Source: Primula veris
Taxonomy: Eukaryota > Streptophyta > Magnoliopsida > Ericales > Primulaceae
Reading direction: 5' to 3'
Length of the DNA stretch: 64,000 nucleotides
Assembly (NCBI GenBank): GCA_963682055.1
Contig: OY821749.1
Span: 26,853,631 to 26,917,630 of the forward strand
The notes beneath the pieces are model-generated. The model was not told the origin of the DNA. It saw only the letters and a list, made by a program, of their open reading frames with translations, and ran no database searches. The translations under genes and the position numbers were made by a program. This document shows positions 22,810 through 34,308 of the stretch, in pieces. Within the stretch, counting starts at the first letter, position 1. The number at the start of each line of letters is the position of its first letter.

Positions 22810-25338
22810 TTGGAGCTCATTCATATGGACTTAGTTGGCCCCTCCCGGACACTTAGTCTTGGCGGGCGTGCATATGCTTTCGTCATGGTTGACGATTTTA
22901 GTCGCTTTACGTGGGTCTTGTTTTTAACTCATAAGCATGAAGCATTTAGAGAATTCTCTATTATTTGCAAAAAGCTCCAAACACGAAAGGGTTATATGAT
23001 CAAAAGTATCCGAACCGATCATGGTAAGGAATTTGAGAATACCCCATTTCAAACTTATTGTGATGAAAATGGTATTGATCATAATTTTTCGGCCCCTCGT
23101 ACGCCCCAACAAAATGGGGTAGTTGAGAGGAAGAATAGAACCCTAGAGGAAATGGCACGGACCATGCTTTGCGAAAATAATTTGCCAAAGTATTTTTGGG
23201 CCGAAGCCGTAAATTCCGCTTGTTATATTTTAAATAGAGCCCTAATTAGGCCCATATTAAAAAAGACACCTTACGAATTATGGAATGAGCGAAAGCCCAA
23301 TATTTCTCATTTACGTGCATTTGGTTGTAAATGCTACGTTCATAATAATGGTAAGGATAATCTAGGAAAATTCGATGCTAAGTCCGATGAAGGAATTTTC
23401 ATCGGATATGCAATATCGAGTAAAGCTTATAGAATTTTTAATAAAAGAACTTTATTGGTGGAAGAGTCGGTACATGTCTCGTTTGATGAGAATTTACCGA
23501 GGATTGATAAACCTTTAATTGTTCATAATATTAATGATGATATTTTTCATAATGCATCTTCTTCCAATCATGTTGCATCTAGCTTAGAGTCTACGCCTAG
23601 AATAGAGGTTGAACCCGTAGTTGATGAAGTCACTATAGATGTACTTCAAAAGGACTTAGAATCTAGTGTACACATTCATGAGGATTTGCCTCAAGAATGG
23701 CGATATGCCAATCACCATCCGCAAGATTTAATTTTGGGTAACCCGGGAGAAAGAGTGCATACACGTTCTTCTTTAAGAAATATAGTTAATCATTTTGCAT
23801 TCTTGTCTCAATTAGAGCCCAAGAACATTCATGAAGCGGAACTCGATGAGAGTTGGGTATTGGCTATGCATGACGAATTAAATCAATTCGAGCGTAGCAA
23901 CGTATGGACATTAGTACCTAGACCGCGTGAGAAAACCATTATAGGTACGAAATGGATATTTCGTAATAAGATGGATGAATCCGGGGTAGTCATTAGAAAT
24001 AAAGCTAGACTAGTAGCTCAAGGGTATAATCAAGAAGAGGGCATCGATTTCGATGAAACTTACGCACCCGTAGCAAGATTAGAAGCCATTAGAATGTTGC
24101 TTGCTTATGCTTCTTTTAAACGTTTTAAATTATTTCAAATGGATGTTAAAAGTGCATTTTTAAACGGCTTTATTAATGAGGAAGTTTATGTAAAACAACC
24201 ACCCGGTTTTGAAAATCACGAGTTTCCTAATCATGTGTACAAGCTTCGAAAAGCACTTTATGGTTTAAAACAAGCACCCCGGGCTTGGTATGAAAGACTT
24301 AGTAAATTCTTGATTAAAAAGGGTTTTTCTCGTGGTACTTTAGACACTACTCTTTTTATTAAAAAGGATGGAAAAGATATGCTTTTAATTCAAATATATG
24401 TTGATGATATTATTTTCGGTGCTACTAATGCTCGCATGTGCGAGGAGTTTTCTAAGTGTATGCAAGGTGAATTCGAGATGAGCATGATGGGTGAACTCAC
24501 ATACTTTCTTGGATTGCAAATCAAACAAACAAAGGACGGAATTTTCGTCAATCAAGCCAAATACACGAGGGACTTGCTCAAACGGTTCAACATGAGCGAT
24601 GCAAAGCCACTAGGAACTCCGATGAGTCCAGCAACAAAACTAGACAAGGATGAATCGGGTAAAAGCGTGGACCAAAAGCTCTATAGAGGTATGATTGGAT
24701 CCCTCTTATATTTAACCGCAAGTAGACCCGATATCATGTTTAGTGTTTGCTTGTGTGCTAGGTATCAATCTTGCCCTAAAGAATCGCATGTTATAGCCGT
24801 TAAGCGCATTTTTAGATATCTTGTAGGTACTTGCAATTTAGGATTGTTTTATCCTCATGATACTTCTTTTGAATTGCTTGGCTATTCCGACGCCGACTTT
24901 GCCGGTTGTCGATTAGATAGAAAGAGTACTAGTGGCACTTGCCATTTCCTAGGAAACGCCTTAGTTTCTTGGCATAGCAAGAAACAAAACTCGGTTGCGC
25001 TTTCCACGGCGGAGGCGGAATACGTCGCCGCGGGTAGTTGTTGCGCACAAATCCTTTGGATGCGTCAACAACTAAACGACTTTGAATTATCATTTAATAG
25101 TGTACCTATATTGTGTGATAATACTAGTGCTATAAACCTTTCGAAAAATCCGATCCAACACTCTCGCACTAAACATATTAATTTACGTCATCACTTTTTA
25201 AGGGATCATGTCCAAAAAGGGGATATTACACTTGAATATATAAGTACGGATAGGCAATTAGCCGATATTTTCACTAAACCCCTTAATGAGGAACAATTTT
25301 GTTTTATTCGACGAGAATTAGGCATGTTTGATGTGTGA
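22810..25338 (+). CDS. Element B integrase core, RT and RNase H
   Basis: The 842-residue frame carries the integrase catalytic residues in [19 protein letters not shown] and [13 protein letters not shown]. The reverse transcriptase follows, with [30 protein letters not shown] and the active site YVDDIIFG. The RNase H has [14 protein letters not shown] and LSTAEAEY, and the frame ends at DIFTKPL plus a short tail. All catalytic residues are present. The natural polyprotein would start at 21155, so the ATG here is internal and the two frames belong to one gene split at 22720-22724. Confidence 0.9.
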   Translation: MELIHMDLVGPSRTLSLGGRAYAFVMVDDFSRFTWVLFLTHKHEAFREFSIICKKLQTRKGYMIKSIRTDHGKEFENTPFQTYCDENGIDHNFSAPRTPQQNGVVERKNRTLEEMARTMLCENNLPKYFWAEAVNSACYILNRALIRPILKKTPYELWNERKPNISHLRAFGCKCYVHNNGKDNLGKFDAKSDEGIFIGYAISSKAYRIFNKRTLLVEESVHVSFDENLPRIDKPLIVHNINDDIFHNASSSNHVASSLESTPRIEVEPVVDEVTIDVLQKDLESSVHIHEDLPQEWRYANHHPQDLILGNPGERVHTRSSLRNIVNHFAFLSQLEPKNIHEAELDESWVLAMHDELNQFERSNVWTLVPRPREKTIIGTKWIFRNKMDESGVVIRNKARLVAQGYNQEEGIDFDETYAPVARLEAIRMLLAYASFKRFKLFQMDVKSAFLNGFINEEVYVKQPPGFENHEFPNHVYKLRKALYGLKQAPRAWYERLSKFLIKKGFSRGTLDTTLFIKKDGKDMLLIQIYVDDIIFGATNARMCEEFSKCMQGEFEMSMMGELTYFLGLQIKQTKDGIFVNQAKYTRDLLKRFNMSDAKPLGTPMSPATKLDKDESGKSVDQKLYRGMIGSLLYLTASRPDIMFSVCLCARYQSCPKESHVIAVKRIFRYLVGTCNLGLFYPHDTSFELLGYSDADFAGCRLDRKSTSGTCHFLGNALVSWHSKKQNSVALSTAEAEYVAAGSCCAQILWMRQQLNDFELSFNSVPILCDNTSAINLSKNPIQHSRTKHINLRHHFLRDHVQKGDITLEYISTDRQLADIFTKPLNEEQFCFIRRELGMFDV

Positions 25339-25451
25339 AATATACATATATATGTGTATTTGATTTATTTCATATACTTTAGTATTTTTGCATATTTTTT
25401 CTTGCCAAATCTGTGTTGAAATGTGCCAAAATTTCTGTTCTGTACCTATTT

Positions 25452-25605
25452 TACAGTCGATCGATCGTCAGCTAAAACGACCGATCGTTTAGCTACAGAC
25501 GACCGATCGTTTCACCAAATCGACCGATCGTTTTTCAATCTTACTCACTGGAACTTTTTGTTCCAAATTCGACCGATCGTCACAAAAACGACCGATCGTT
25601 TTTGT
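25452..25605 (+). repeat. Second palindrome array upstream of B's extra ORF
   Basis: Six copies of the LTR motif CGACCGATCG (the first is CGATCGATCG) begin at 25458, 25478, 25500, 25521, 25570 and 25589. Spacings are 20, 22, 21, 49 and 19 bp, the same two values as in the LTR. The array lies 113 bp after the pol stop and ends about 130 bp before the extra ORF. The spacer CTCACTGG is the inverse complement of the LTR spacer CCAGTGAG. Confidence 0.9.
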
Positions 25606-25732
25606 GCTTTCCAGTGTTACAAAACATTCCAAAACCCTAATTTCAATCCAATAATCACTATTCTCTCTCTCAAAAATTCGCCTCCTCCTCCAAAATCACC
25701 CATATTTTCCATTTATTTTTTCAAAAATCACT

Positions 25733-27043
25733 ATGGTTCGCACTAAAAGAACCTCTCTCGTAGATGAAGATGACGAAGCATACGTGCCTCCGTCCCCTCG
25801 TCCTCGTATCCCTCGCGGTCGCCGAACCGCCTCCTCCACCGCTCCACCATCGGGCCCCGGTGCCTCATCCGGCTCTCGTCTTCCTCTCTATCCACCCACG
25901 ATGGATAAAAGAGGTATTTTGTCAAATTTCACTATAGATATGTCTCTATTCCGGGAACGATTTCCCGCTCTTATGCTCGATTTAAGTTTTCAAAAACTCG
26001 ATACCATTCTCACTCTAAAAATGCCATTCTTCATTGAAAACGTATACGAATTTTATCACAACCTAGCTCTAGATAGGGATTCCGATGACGCACTTCGTTT
26101 GCGTTCATCATTTCACGGCCAACCATTCGTTTACGGTATAGACCGTTTACGACATTTGTTACGCCTAGATAACGACGGTATACATGAGTCGAGTGAGGAA
26201 CTATGTGAGACTCTTGAGATCGATAACTTCAACGATCTCAAATCCGAAATTTTTCATCCCGTCCATAACAATCAATCCAACAAAGCCCATGGCCTCTTAT
26301 TCCGCAACAAATTAGCCTATCACATCCTATCGCATATCGTCCTACCCCATACCTCAAATTTTACGGATGTCACAAATGAATACATTTTTCTACTAGGATG
26401 CATCCATCGCAAAGTCAAACTCGACTTCGCGACTCTCATATTTTTTAAAATGGATTCGCTTAAAACGAAATCCAAAAATGGGTTACCCTACGGTGCTCTC
26501 ATTTCGGCCATCTTAAATGACCTCAATCTCGTTCCCGGTGGAACCTTATTCAAAAATAAGGACAAACATATTTGGGACACTTCATATCTTTCCCAAATGT
26601 CCATTAAATTCCACAATGCCGATAAAACCATTACATGGTCCGGTAAGCGGGTATCCGGCCCCAACTATGCTCCTCTTTCCCCCGAAGAGGAAGAGTATGT
26701 TGGCCCCAAGGCCACACCGCGTGCCACTCATGAGGACGTCGCTATCTCCTCAGATTCCATTCCCCCCGTCGATAACCCTACATCTTCTCGTCCTTCTCGA
26801 CGACAAGGGAAAGCTCAGGCGGGATCTTCTTCTCGTATCCCGCGCTCCGACAAGTTCTATGACTCTCTCTACATCAACCAATACCACAATGCGCAAATGA
26901 CTCGTCGAATGTTTCGATTCATGAATCCAGGACAAGAAGAGCTAGACCGACTTGATCGTGAAAGCGCCGAGCAAAGGGCACAATTTCATGAATTCTTTCC
27001 AAACGACGACGACGAAGATGATGCGACTTCCCACCGCGACTAG
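25733..27043 (+). CDS. Element B additional ORF after pol (env-position, function unknown)
   Basis: This intact frame of 436 residues lies between pol and the 3' LTR, where Sireviruses carry an 'envelope-like' or additional ORF. The start is the first ATG after a pyrimidine-rich leader. The N-terminus (1-55) is basic and Ser/Pro-rich. The middle (about 60-270) is a folded-looking domain with FVYGIDRLRHLLRLDNDG and LLFRNKLAYHILSHIVLPH, which resembles the 'putative plant transposon protein' domain found in such elements. The C-terminal third is low-complexity and ends in an acidic tail FPNDDDEDD. No signal peptide or convincing membrane segment is visible, so a true envelope role is unlikely on this evidence. 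The palindrome array upstream suggests its own promoter. Confidence 0.8.
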   Translation: MVRTKRTSLVDEDDEAYVPPSPRPRIPRGRRTASSTAPPSGPGASSGSRLPLYPPTMDKRGILSNFTIDMSLFRERFPALMLDLSFQKLDTILTLKMPFFIENVYEFYHNLALDRDSDDALRLRSSFHGQPFVYGIDRLRHLLRLDNDGIHESSEELCETLEIDNFNDLKSEIFHPVHNNQSNKAHGLLFRNKLAYHILSHIVLPHTSNFTDVTNEYIFLLGCIHRKVKLDFATLIFFKMDSLKTKSKNGLPYGALISAILNDLNLVPGGTLFKNKDKHIWDTSYLSQMSIKFHNADKTITWSGKRVSGPNYAPLSPEEEEYVGPKATPRATHEDVAISSDSIPPVDNPTSSRPSRRQGKAQAGSSSRIPRSDKFYDSLYINQYHNAQMTRRMFRFMNPGQEELDRLDRESAEQRAQFHEFFPNDDDEDDATSHRD

Positions 27044-27588
27044 GCAGATAGTTGTTTTTTTTTTATGATGTCAAAGGGGGAGAAATACCTCTCTTTTATT
27101 TCTCTTTGCGTTGTATTTCTATTATTTCCTTTGAGATTGAACAAGTTGTTTTGATGTAATAGGTAGGAAACGGTTTTACTTGATTTTTTATGATGCGTTT
27201 CTTCCTACATTTGCTCTTGTTCATATGGCATTGTGTGATTGCGATTTTAACTATGCGTTTGTAACTTATTTGATATTATTGCATTTAGTGCGCATAGTTT
27301 GCTAGTTGATTGGATTATATATATTGTTTTTCTTTTGTGGCGATTGACCAATTTTAGGCAAAACTATGGCCAAATTTTCGCTTGCATTTCGATCTTCATT
27401 ATCCCTAATCGTTTAGCATTGTGTTTACATCGTTTTAAAATCGGATGTTATGACATTTACTTGCTTTTTCTCAAAATACTTTTATACAAGTAAAGCGTCA
27501 TCTATACATTTCGGTTATACTTGTTTAAACAAAAAGAGCTTATAGTATGTTGAAGTCAATATTTTGTCATCATCAAAAAGGGAGAGAT

Positions 27589-28841
27589 TGTTGAACGTAG
27601 TTTCTTCTAATCGATTATTTTGATGATAACAACATTTGTAAAACATGATAAAAGCTCGTTTTGCGTACTAATCATTTATCGAGTGTATTAAGGGGTTTAA
27701 ATGATAGAATGCATAATTACGAAGCCAATGGTTCAAGCGGAACCAAAATCGGATTCAAAACGAATTAGTTACGGGGTTTCGAAGTTTGTCGAGAAAACCG
27801 AAAACAAGCCCAGAACAAAAACGACTGATCCATAAAGGAAACGATCGATCATTTCAGTGAAATTTTCTTCCAGTGAGCTCAACGTAAAAACGACCGATCG
27901 CCAAGAGGAAACGACCGATCGTTTTTTAGTATACTTTTGTCCAGTGAGCCCTCAGCAAAAACGACCGATCATAAGTATGAAACGACCGATCGTTTCAGTG
28001 CACATTTTGTCCAGTAAGTCCAATTGAAAAACGACCGATCGTTTTTCAGAAACGACCGATCGTTTCTGTAGAATTTCAAATCCCAGCTTTTAAGCTCTTC
28101 CTGAAAATTGGGCGAACCACTGCATTCAATTCTGCCAACAACCAGCAACGGTCTGATATTAAATGCTGAAGCTTTTCTCCCTACAAAAAGCTCCCAATCC
28201 CTTTGAAGAAAGTTAACAAAAGCATCCAAGCATTCAACAACTTATAAGCAATTCTTACAAAGCTATTCTTCAAGCTTATACTACAAAATCTCACTTGTAT
28301 TCTTAAATATTCTCGAAAGTATTATTCTTGTAATTCCATAAACTTCGAGATATTATTTGTTAGTGAGTGATCAAATTTGTAAAAGAGTAATTTTATAAAC
28401 TCATTTGTGAGCGAGTGAATTGGGTAGAGGCTTTTAAGCAAGTGTAGCTTAAAAGCTCTAGGTCATTTATTCGGGATACTCATATAGTGAGGGGGAGCGT
28501 AATCGGTTGATTAAGCTCGTTAAGGTGTAACCTTGGAACGAAGATTTTTTAGTAAAACACTCGGTAGTGAAAATACCGAGGAGAGGACGTAGGCGCTTTT
28601 TGCCGAACCTCTATAAATCTTGTGTTATTTCTTTTCCCTATACTTTTACTTTTCGCAAATTATTAATTGCTTATATTCATTACTTGCATAGATTATTTTA
28701 GCAATTAGTTGTTAAAGAAATTGATTAAGTCTTAATAACCGCAAATTTACTTAGTTTATATCACATAGATTCTATTCCGCGATAAACGTACGAAAACCTT
28801 ATTCACCCCCCCTCTAAGGTTTAGACTCCTACGGACCAACA
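27589..28841 (+). repeat. 3' LTR of element B
   Basis: Same length as the 5' LTR and, on reading line by line, the same sequence. It is preceded by the polypurine tract AAAAAGGGAGAGA and followed by the target duplication TTTTC. Confidence 0.93.
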
Positions 28842-31583
28842 TTTTCTTAAAAGAGGGTGTTCATAGTTCTTTAAAAACTAGTTGTAATAGTACTGTTTTA
28901 CATAATCAGCCTAATGTTTGGCATTCTAGATTAGGACATCCCTCTGTTTCTGTGTTGAGTTTGATTTCAGATGATGTAAAAGTAAAGTTTACTGTTAAAA
29001 ATTGTACTCCCTGTGATGTTTGTCATCTTTCTAAACAACAAAGGTTGAGTTTTCCATTGAGTAGTACTCATGTTAATAAAGCTTTTGAGCTTATACATTG
29101 TGATGTTTGGGGTAGTTTTACTGTTCCTACTTATAATGGTTTTGTTTATTTTTTGACTATAGTAGATGATTACATTAGGTGTACCTGGATTTTTTTGTTA
29201 AAACACAAGTCTGAAACATCTACAATATTGCCTCAGTTTTTTAGAATGGTTGAAACACAGTTTAATAGTAAAATCAAAGTTTTAAGAAGTGATAATGGGA
29301 CTGAGTTTCACCTAATGGATTTTTATTCCAAAAATGGTATCATTCATCAAACTAGTTGTGTAGAAACACCACAACAAAATGGAATAGTAGAGAGAAAACA
29401 CCAACATTTGTTAAATATTGCTAGGACTTTAAGATTTCAGTCTTCTTTATCTTTGAGTTTTTGGGGAGAATGTGTATTAACAGCAGCTTATATTATTAAT
29501 AGGACTCCTACTCCTTTGTTAGCCAATAAAAGTCCTTATGAAATTCTTTATGGCCATAAACCTACTTATAATCATTTAAGAGTATTTGGGTGTCTGTGTT
29601 ATGCTAGTACTTTGAGAAGAAATAGGTCTAAGTTTGATGCTAGAGGAAGGAAATGTGTTTTTCTAAGATATGGTACAAGTACTAAAGGTTATAAATTGTT
29701 AGATTTAGACACCAATGATGTTTTTCTAACCAGGGATGTTATCTTTTATGAAGAAGTTTTTCCTTTTCTAAAGCAAGATAGTACTGAGAATAAAGATAAT
29801 GATAAGGATAATGTTATTAGTAGTGAGCAAACTCAGAATAGTACTACGACTGACAATGATTCTGTTAAAAGGAATAAAAGAAATGGTAAGGCCCCTGCTT
29901 ATTTACAAGATTATCATTGTGCTTTAAGTAATATTGATCCTGTTTCTTCTATATCAAATTCTGTTCATTCTTTAAGTTCTTGTATTACATATGATAACAT
30001 TTCTAATGATTATAAGAAATTTTGTTTATCAGTTTCTTCTATTATTGAACCTAAAACTTATAAACAAGCTAGTACAGATCCTTTATGGATTCAAGCAATG
30101 GAAGATGAGATTTTGGCTTTACAAACCAATAACACTTGGTTACTTACTGAATTACCTAATAACAAACAACCTATTGGCTGTAAATGGGCTTTTAAAATAA
30201 AACATAAAGCAGATGGTTCCATAGAAAGATATAAAGCTAGATTGGTAGCTAAGGGCTATACCCAACTTGAAGGAATAGACTATGAAGCTACTTTTTCACC
30301 AGTTGCTAAAATGACTACAGTTAGGTGTTTTTTAGCTACTGCAGCTTCTCAAAATTGGTTTTTAGCTCAAATAGATGTAAACAATGCTTTTTTACATGGT
30401 GATCTAGAGGAAGAAGTATATATGTTACATCCACCAGGTTTTTTACAAGATAATAAAACTTTAGTCTGTAAACTGCAAAAATCTTTATATGTTTTGAAAC
30501 AAGCATCAAGACAATGGTTTTCCAAACTAAGTAGTGCTCTTTTATCTTTTGGGTTTCAACAGTCAATAGCAGATTATTCTTTGTTTACTATTTCTAGAAA
30601 TGGTTTTTTTTTTAGCATTATTGGTATATGTAGATGATATTGTTCTGGGTAGTTCATCTCAAGAACTAATTACAGAAGTAAAATTTTTTCTGAATAACAA
30701 GTTCAAATTGAAAGACTTAGGCAATTTAAGATATTTTTTAGGTCTAGAAGTGGCAAGAAACAAAACTGGTATTCATATTTGTCAAAGGAAATATGCACTG
30801 GAGATTTTGGCAGAAACAGGTTTATTAGCCTCTAAGCCTACTAATTTTCCAATGGATACAAAGCAAAAATTCACTAATTCTGATGATAATTTTTTCCAGG
30901 ACATTACTTTGTATAGGAAATTGGTTGGTAAGTTGTTATATCTAACCATTACTAGACCAGATATTTGTTATTCTGTTCATGTGTTAAGTCAGTTTTTAGC
31001 AGCACCAAGTCAGTCACATTATGCAGCAGCATTAAGGGTTCTAAGGTACATAAAGAAAAATCCAGCTCAAGGTATTTTCTTCTCTTCAAATTCTTCTTTA
31101 GATTTAAAAGCTTTTAGTGACTCTGATTGGGCTACCTGTGTAGATACTAGGATATCAGTTACAGGTTTTAGTATTTTCCTGGGTAATTCTCTTATATCAT
31201 GGAAGAGTAAAAAGCAAAAGGTTGTTTCTAGGAGTAGTGCTGAGGCTGAATATAGGGTTTTAACAATTACTAGTTGTGAAGTTCTATGGTTAATTAGTCT
31301 GTTAAAAGACTTGGGCATAAAAACAGAAAAGCCAGTCTCTTTATTTACAGACAGTAAATCTGCACTGGCTTTAGCATACAATCCTGTAAATCATGAAAGA
31401 ACTAAGCATGTTGAAGTGGATTGTCATTTTATTAGGGATTTAATCATACAGAATATTATACATCCTTTACATGTTAGTACTACTAACAATATTGCAGATT
31501 TGTTCACTAAAGCTCTTGGAGCATCTTGTTTTCAGCATTTACTGATCAAGATGGGTGTGTTATCACTCCACTCTCCATCTTGA
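28842..31583 (+). pseudogene. Element A integrase, RT and RNase H (frameshifted)
   Basis: Pol resumes directly after B. The integrase has the zinc-binding WHSRLGHPS and CDVCHLSKQ, then the catalytic D-D-E in VDDYIRCTW, SDNGTEF and QQNGIVERK. RT starts near 30070, with [17 protein letters not shown]. The frame breaks at a run of ten T (30604-30613), and the catalytic YVDD follows in the next frame. RNase H includes SDSDWATC and SRSSAEAEY. The polypurine tract GAGGGGGG (31582-31589) precedes the 3' LTR. No other stop codons are seen, so the copy is nearly intact except for the T-run and the B insertion. Confidence 0.88.
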
Positions 31584-31591
31584 GGGGGGCA

Positions 31592-31947
31592 TATTGAATA
31601 TACAGGTCTTGTTTTGTTACTTTAGCTATGTAAAGTACCAAATAGAAGTTTCTGTATAATGTATAATGGACTGGTTCTGTTACTTTTGCTATGTAAAGTA
31701 CCAAATAGAAGTTTCTGTATAAATGGACTGGTTCTGTTACTTTAGCAAATCACAGGACTGTATTGTAAATATTATACATGTATATATAGGCATGTACACA
31801 GAGAACAAAGTAATTAATTCAATATATTCATTCTCTTTCTTTTATCTCTCTCTCTTTATATATATATACATATATATACACAGTGCGTATACATACATAT
31901 TCGATCTTAGCTAAGACCACCAAAACGTGGTTTTATGCTTTTCTACA
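31592..31947 (+). repeat. 3' LTR of element A
   Basis: It matches the 5' LTR except for one T/C change near the first U3 repeat, one fewer CT unit in the microsatellite, and the penultimate base (TTCTACA rather than TTCTATA). It is followed by the TCTCA duplication. Confidence 0.9.
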
Positions 31948-32639
31948 TCTCATGTTTTATAACACTAAAGTTACTATGATGACCTACTCTTTTTCTTATC
32001 ACTCCAAATCTTATATCTCCATCTTATTGCTCCGATCAGTGTGATCAAAGTAACAAGTTCAAGAGAAACTCTCATGTTACAACTAAGCAAAAACCTAGGC
32101 TAAAATAAACAAGGAGAAATGGAATAATACCAAATAAACCAAAAGACTGGCTATACAAACCAAAGGGAGTTGTAGCATTCTGAATAAGTTTCCACGCTCA
32201 TAATTTGATGTGGCTCATTCTTCATGTGGATAAAATTATGGCTCTTATTCAGTAAACTTCAAGTAGATGCTTCTTATAGTTATCAAACATAGGCTTGCTT
32301 CTCTTTTCACCACCGTTACAATTAATTACATTAAAAATCTGAGAAGGAACAGAAACTAGATCAGTAATTCAAATTATGTTCTCCAGCCATTTTATAAGAT
32401 GCTATCCTAGAAAATTTGCATTTTCTCCAGCCATCTAAAGAGCCTTCCTAGAAGAAGTAATAAGAATGATGGGGTAATCACTAAGTGCTATCATAAATGT
32501 GCAAGTACAAAACTTGCATATCTCCAGCCACTCTACAGAAAAAAAAAGATGCGGCCTTACATAAAAGGCACATCTCAAGCATGAAAGAACTACATTACCA
32601 TAAGTCACAAAATTAAGAAATAAAAGAACTCACTCTAAG
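31948..32639. other. Intergenic
   Basis: AT-rich sequence without a recognised gene. Around 32380-32540 the phrase CTCCAGCCA recurs three times, spaced 37-100 bp apart, with similar flanks (GCTATCCTAGAAAATTTGCA and variants), a small degenerate direct repeat. Confidence 0.4.
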
Positions 32640-33080
32640 GCAAGGCGTGCTCTTTTGATCCAAATAATATGCAGCATGTATGCCCTTGTCCATTTTGCTA
32701 GCTTGGCCTAAAATAGGTAGCATTTATACCTTTTGCTCCTTGTTTAGCGAGACCATCAGCTACTTGGTTTTGTTCTCATTAAATGTGGCTTAGGTCACAG
32801 CTAATTAAAGACATTAGAAGACAAATATATATCATTCCAAATAGACTGAAATTTAGGGCCAGACTGAAACATCATAAATATCCAAACTATAACAACATAC
32901 CATTTTTTTATACCCAGAAGTTCTGCAAAAGTATTAGTGTTAAGTTCTGCAAAAGTGTCAGTGTGTTTGCCAAGATAAACTGAAAAAACAAATACTAAAA
33001 GGCCCTTGATCTTCTGAGTTTTAATTATATATACACCGGCCACTAGAAGGTTGGATTTGTTTATGGCCCTGACCAAATTT
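32640..33080 (-). pseudogene. Decayed RNase H-like remnant, probably from a LINE
   Basis: On the minus strand, short frames broken by shifts spell parts of a plant LINE-type RNase H: an upstream piece with AELLGIKKWY and SNVFN, and then VADGLAKQGAKG (near 32765-32728), the family's usual C-terminal 'ADxLAKxG' motif. Acidic catalytic residues cannot be traced with certainty. No target duplication or poly(A) tail is evident. It is non-functional. Confidence 0.45.
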
Positions 33081-34111
33081 TATTTCTCGATATAGAAAGT
33101 CGAGAACACTGCAGGATATGGTATTTAAAATTGTTCCTAAAGCATGCAAGATTTTGAATCATATGAAAGGTTTTTTTGTCTAATGTATTTTAATTTCTTT
33201 TTGTAAAATCACTATAATGTGTAAATAAGTTCAGAAATTTATACTATTCTAGTTTAGTTAAATCAAGTGATTAGTGAGAGCCATTTATTTTTAAAAAAAA
33301 TCATGAAAAAAATGATGAAAATGTACATATAAGTGGTATTTAATTATAAAAAAAGCTCGTTCTCTCAAACACTTTTAAATATCAGTACATATACTATATG
33401 ATGCTAGTTATTTTTATTTTTTATTTTTAACTTTGATGCTATAATATTATATACATCAAATCTTAAACAAAACTTGAGAATTCGGAGTGTTGAAAATTAA
33501 ATATGTTTTTATATAGTATGTACTGATCAATGATTCTCCCAAAATCTATTACCAATATGTTCGTAATATACAAGTTTCTTAAGGTGATAAATATGATTTT
33601 GTAATAAAAGTAAAATGTTTTATGTATAAAGTACTAATTAAAAAGATACTATTAAGGATTAACATTTAAGTAACCTAATGAAATTACTTCATCGAATACT
33701 TCATAATATTATACCGCACACAGAGTTCTAATTACTAATTATGATTTATGAGGGTCACTAGCTAATGGTAGTGCTCTTCATATATTTTCTTTATATCAGT
33801 ATTACTCATTACTAGTGTAGGGCTAATTTTAATTTATCACTAAATGGTGTAAGCAATTATGAAGGCTTATGCGTATGGGGAAGATGGCTCTTATTTTTTA
33901 TACTATTCGTTGCTCTTTTTCGTGCCTTTCATGATTAATTATCAATGTAAAGTCAACAAATTTAATACTTTTCGAAGTAGCCAAGTTCTGAACATTTACA
34001 TTCTACTGTAAAACTTGGATAGTTTTGCTGGAAATAACCTGAATTTTCAAGAAACCTTTTTACTACAGATATTTATTATTATAGTCTATAGACTCTTAAA
34101 TGTAAAATATA
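33081..34111. other. Intergenic, AT-rich
   Basis: No supported ORF, RNA gene or transposon end was found. Confidence 0.45.
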
Positions 34112-34119
34112 TTTACAAT

Positions 34120-34300
34120 CAGGGAAGGCAGGATGTGTAAATGGGGGGTGCCAAAATATATGTACAAGTAACATATTTTTATGGGGGTGCCAAATCTACA
34201 CCTAAAAAGAAATTGTACTAAAAAAAAATTGCGTCACTTAGGATTTCTAAAATTATGGGGGATGCCGTGGCACCCGATCGTCCCCACTTAGCTTTCCCTG
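34120..34300. mobile_element. Small hAT-type MITE, 181 bp
   Basis: CAGGGAAGGCAGGATG at the left is matched by CAGGGAAAGCTAAGTG read from the right end on the other strand. The flanks TTTACAAT (34112-34119) and TCTACAAT (34301-34308) agree at 7 of 8 bases. Inside are G-runs and the repeated phrase GGGGTGCCAAA. Non-coding. Confidence 0.75.
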
Positions 34301-34308
34301 TCTACAAT

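Larger units (their letters stand above)
19836..28841 (+). mobile_element. Ty1/copia element B (Sirevirus-like) nested in element A
   Basis: A 9,006-bp element in the same orientation as A, flanked by a TTTTC duplication (19831-19835 and 28842-28846). It splits A between protease and integrase. Both LTRs are 1,253 bp and I saw no difference between them by eye, so the insertion is very recent. The large size, long LTRs, an extra ORF after pol and two polypurine-like tracts (27073-27084 and 27575-27587) fit the Sirevirus group. One frameshift, in an A-run, separates the integrase N-terminus from the rest of pol. Confidence 0.93.
17587..31947 (+). mobile_element. Ty1/copia element A (RE1-like), split by element B
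   Basis: LTRs of 358 bp (17587-17944) and 356 bp (31592-31947) flank a copia gag-pol, and the target duplication TCTCA is perfect (17582-17586 and 31948-31952). Removing B and one copy of its duplication leaves about 5.35 kb, a normal copia size. The order gag, PR, IN, RT, RNase H identifies it as copia, and the gag N-terminus resembles RE1-type elements. The LTRs differ by about two substitutions and one CT dinucleotide unit, so the insertion is young. Gag-pol has two frameshifts, both in homopolymers, besides the interruption by B. Confidence 0.93.
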
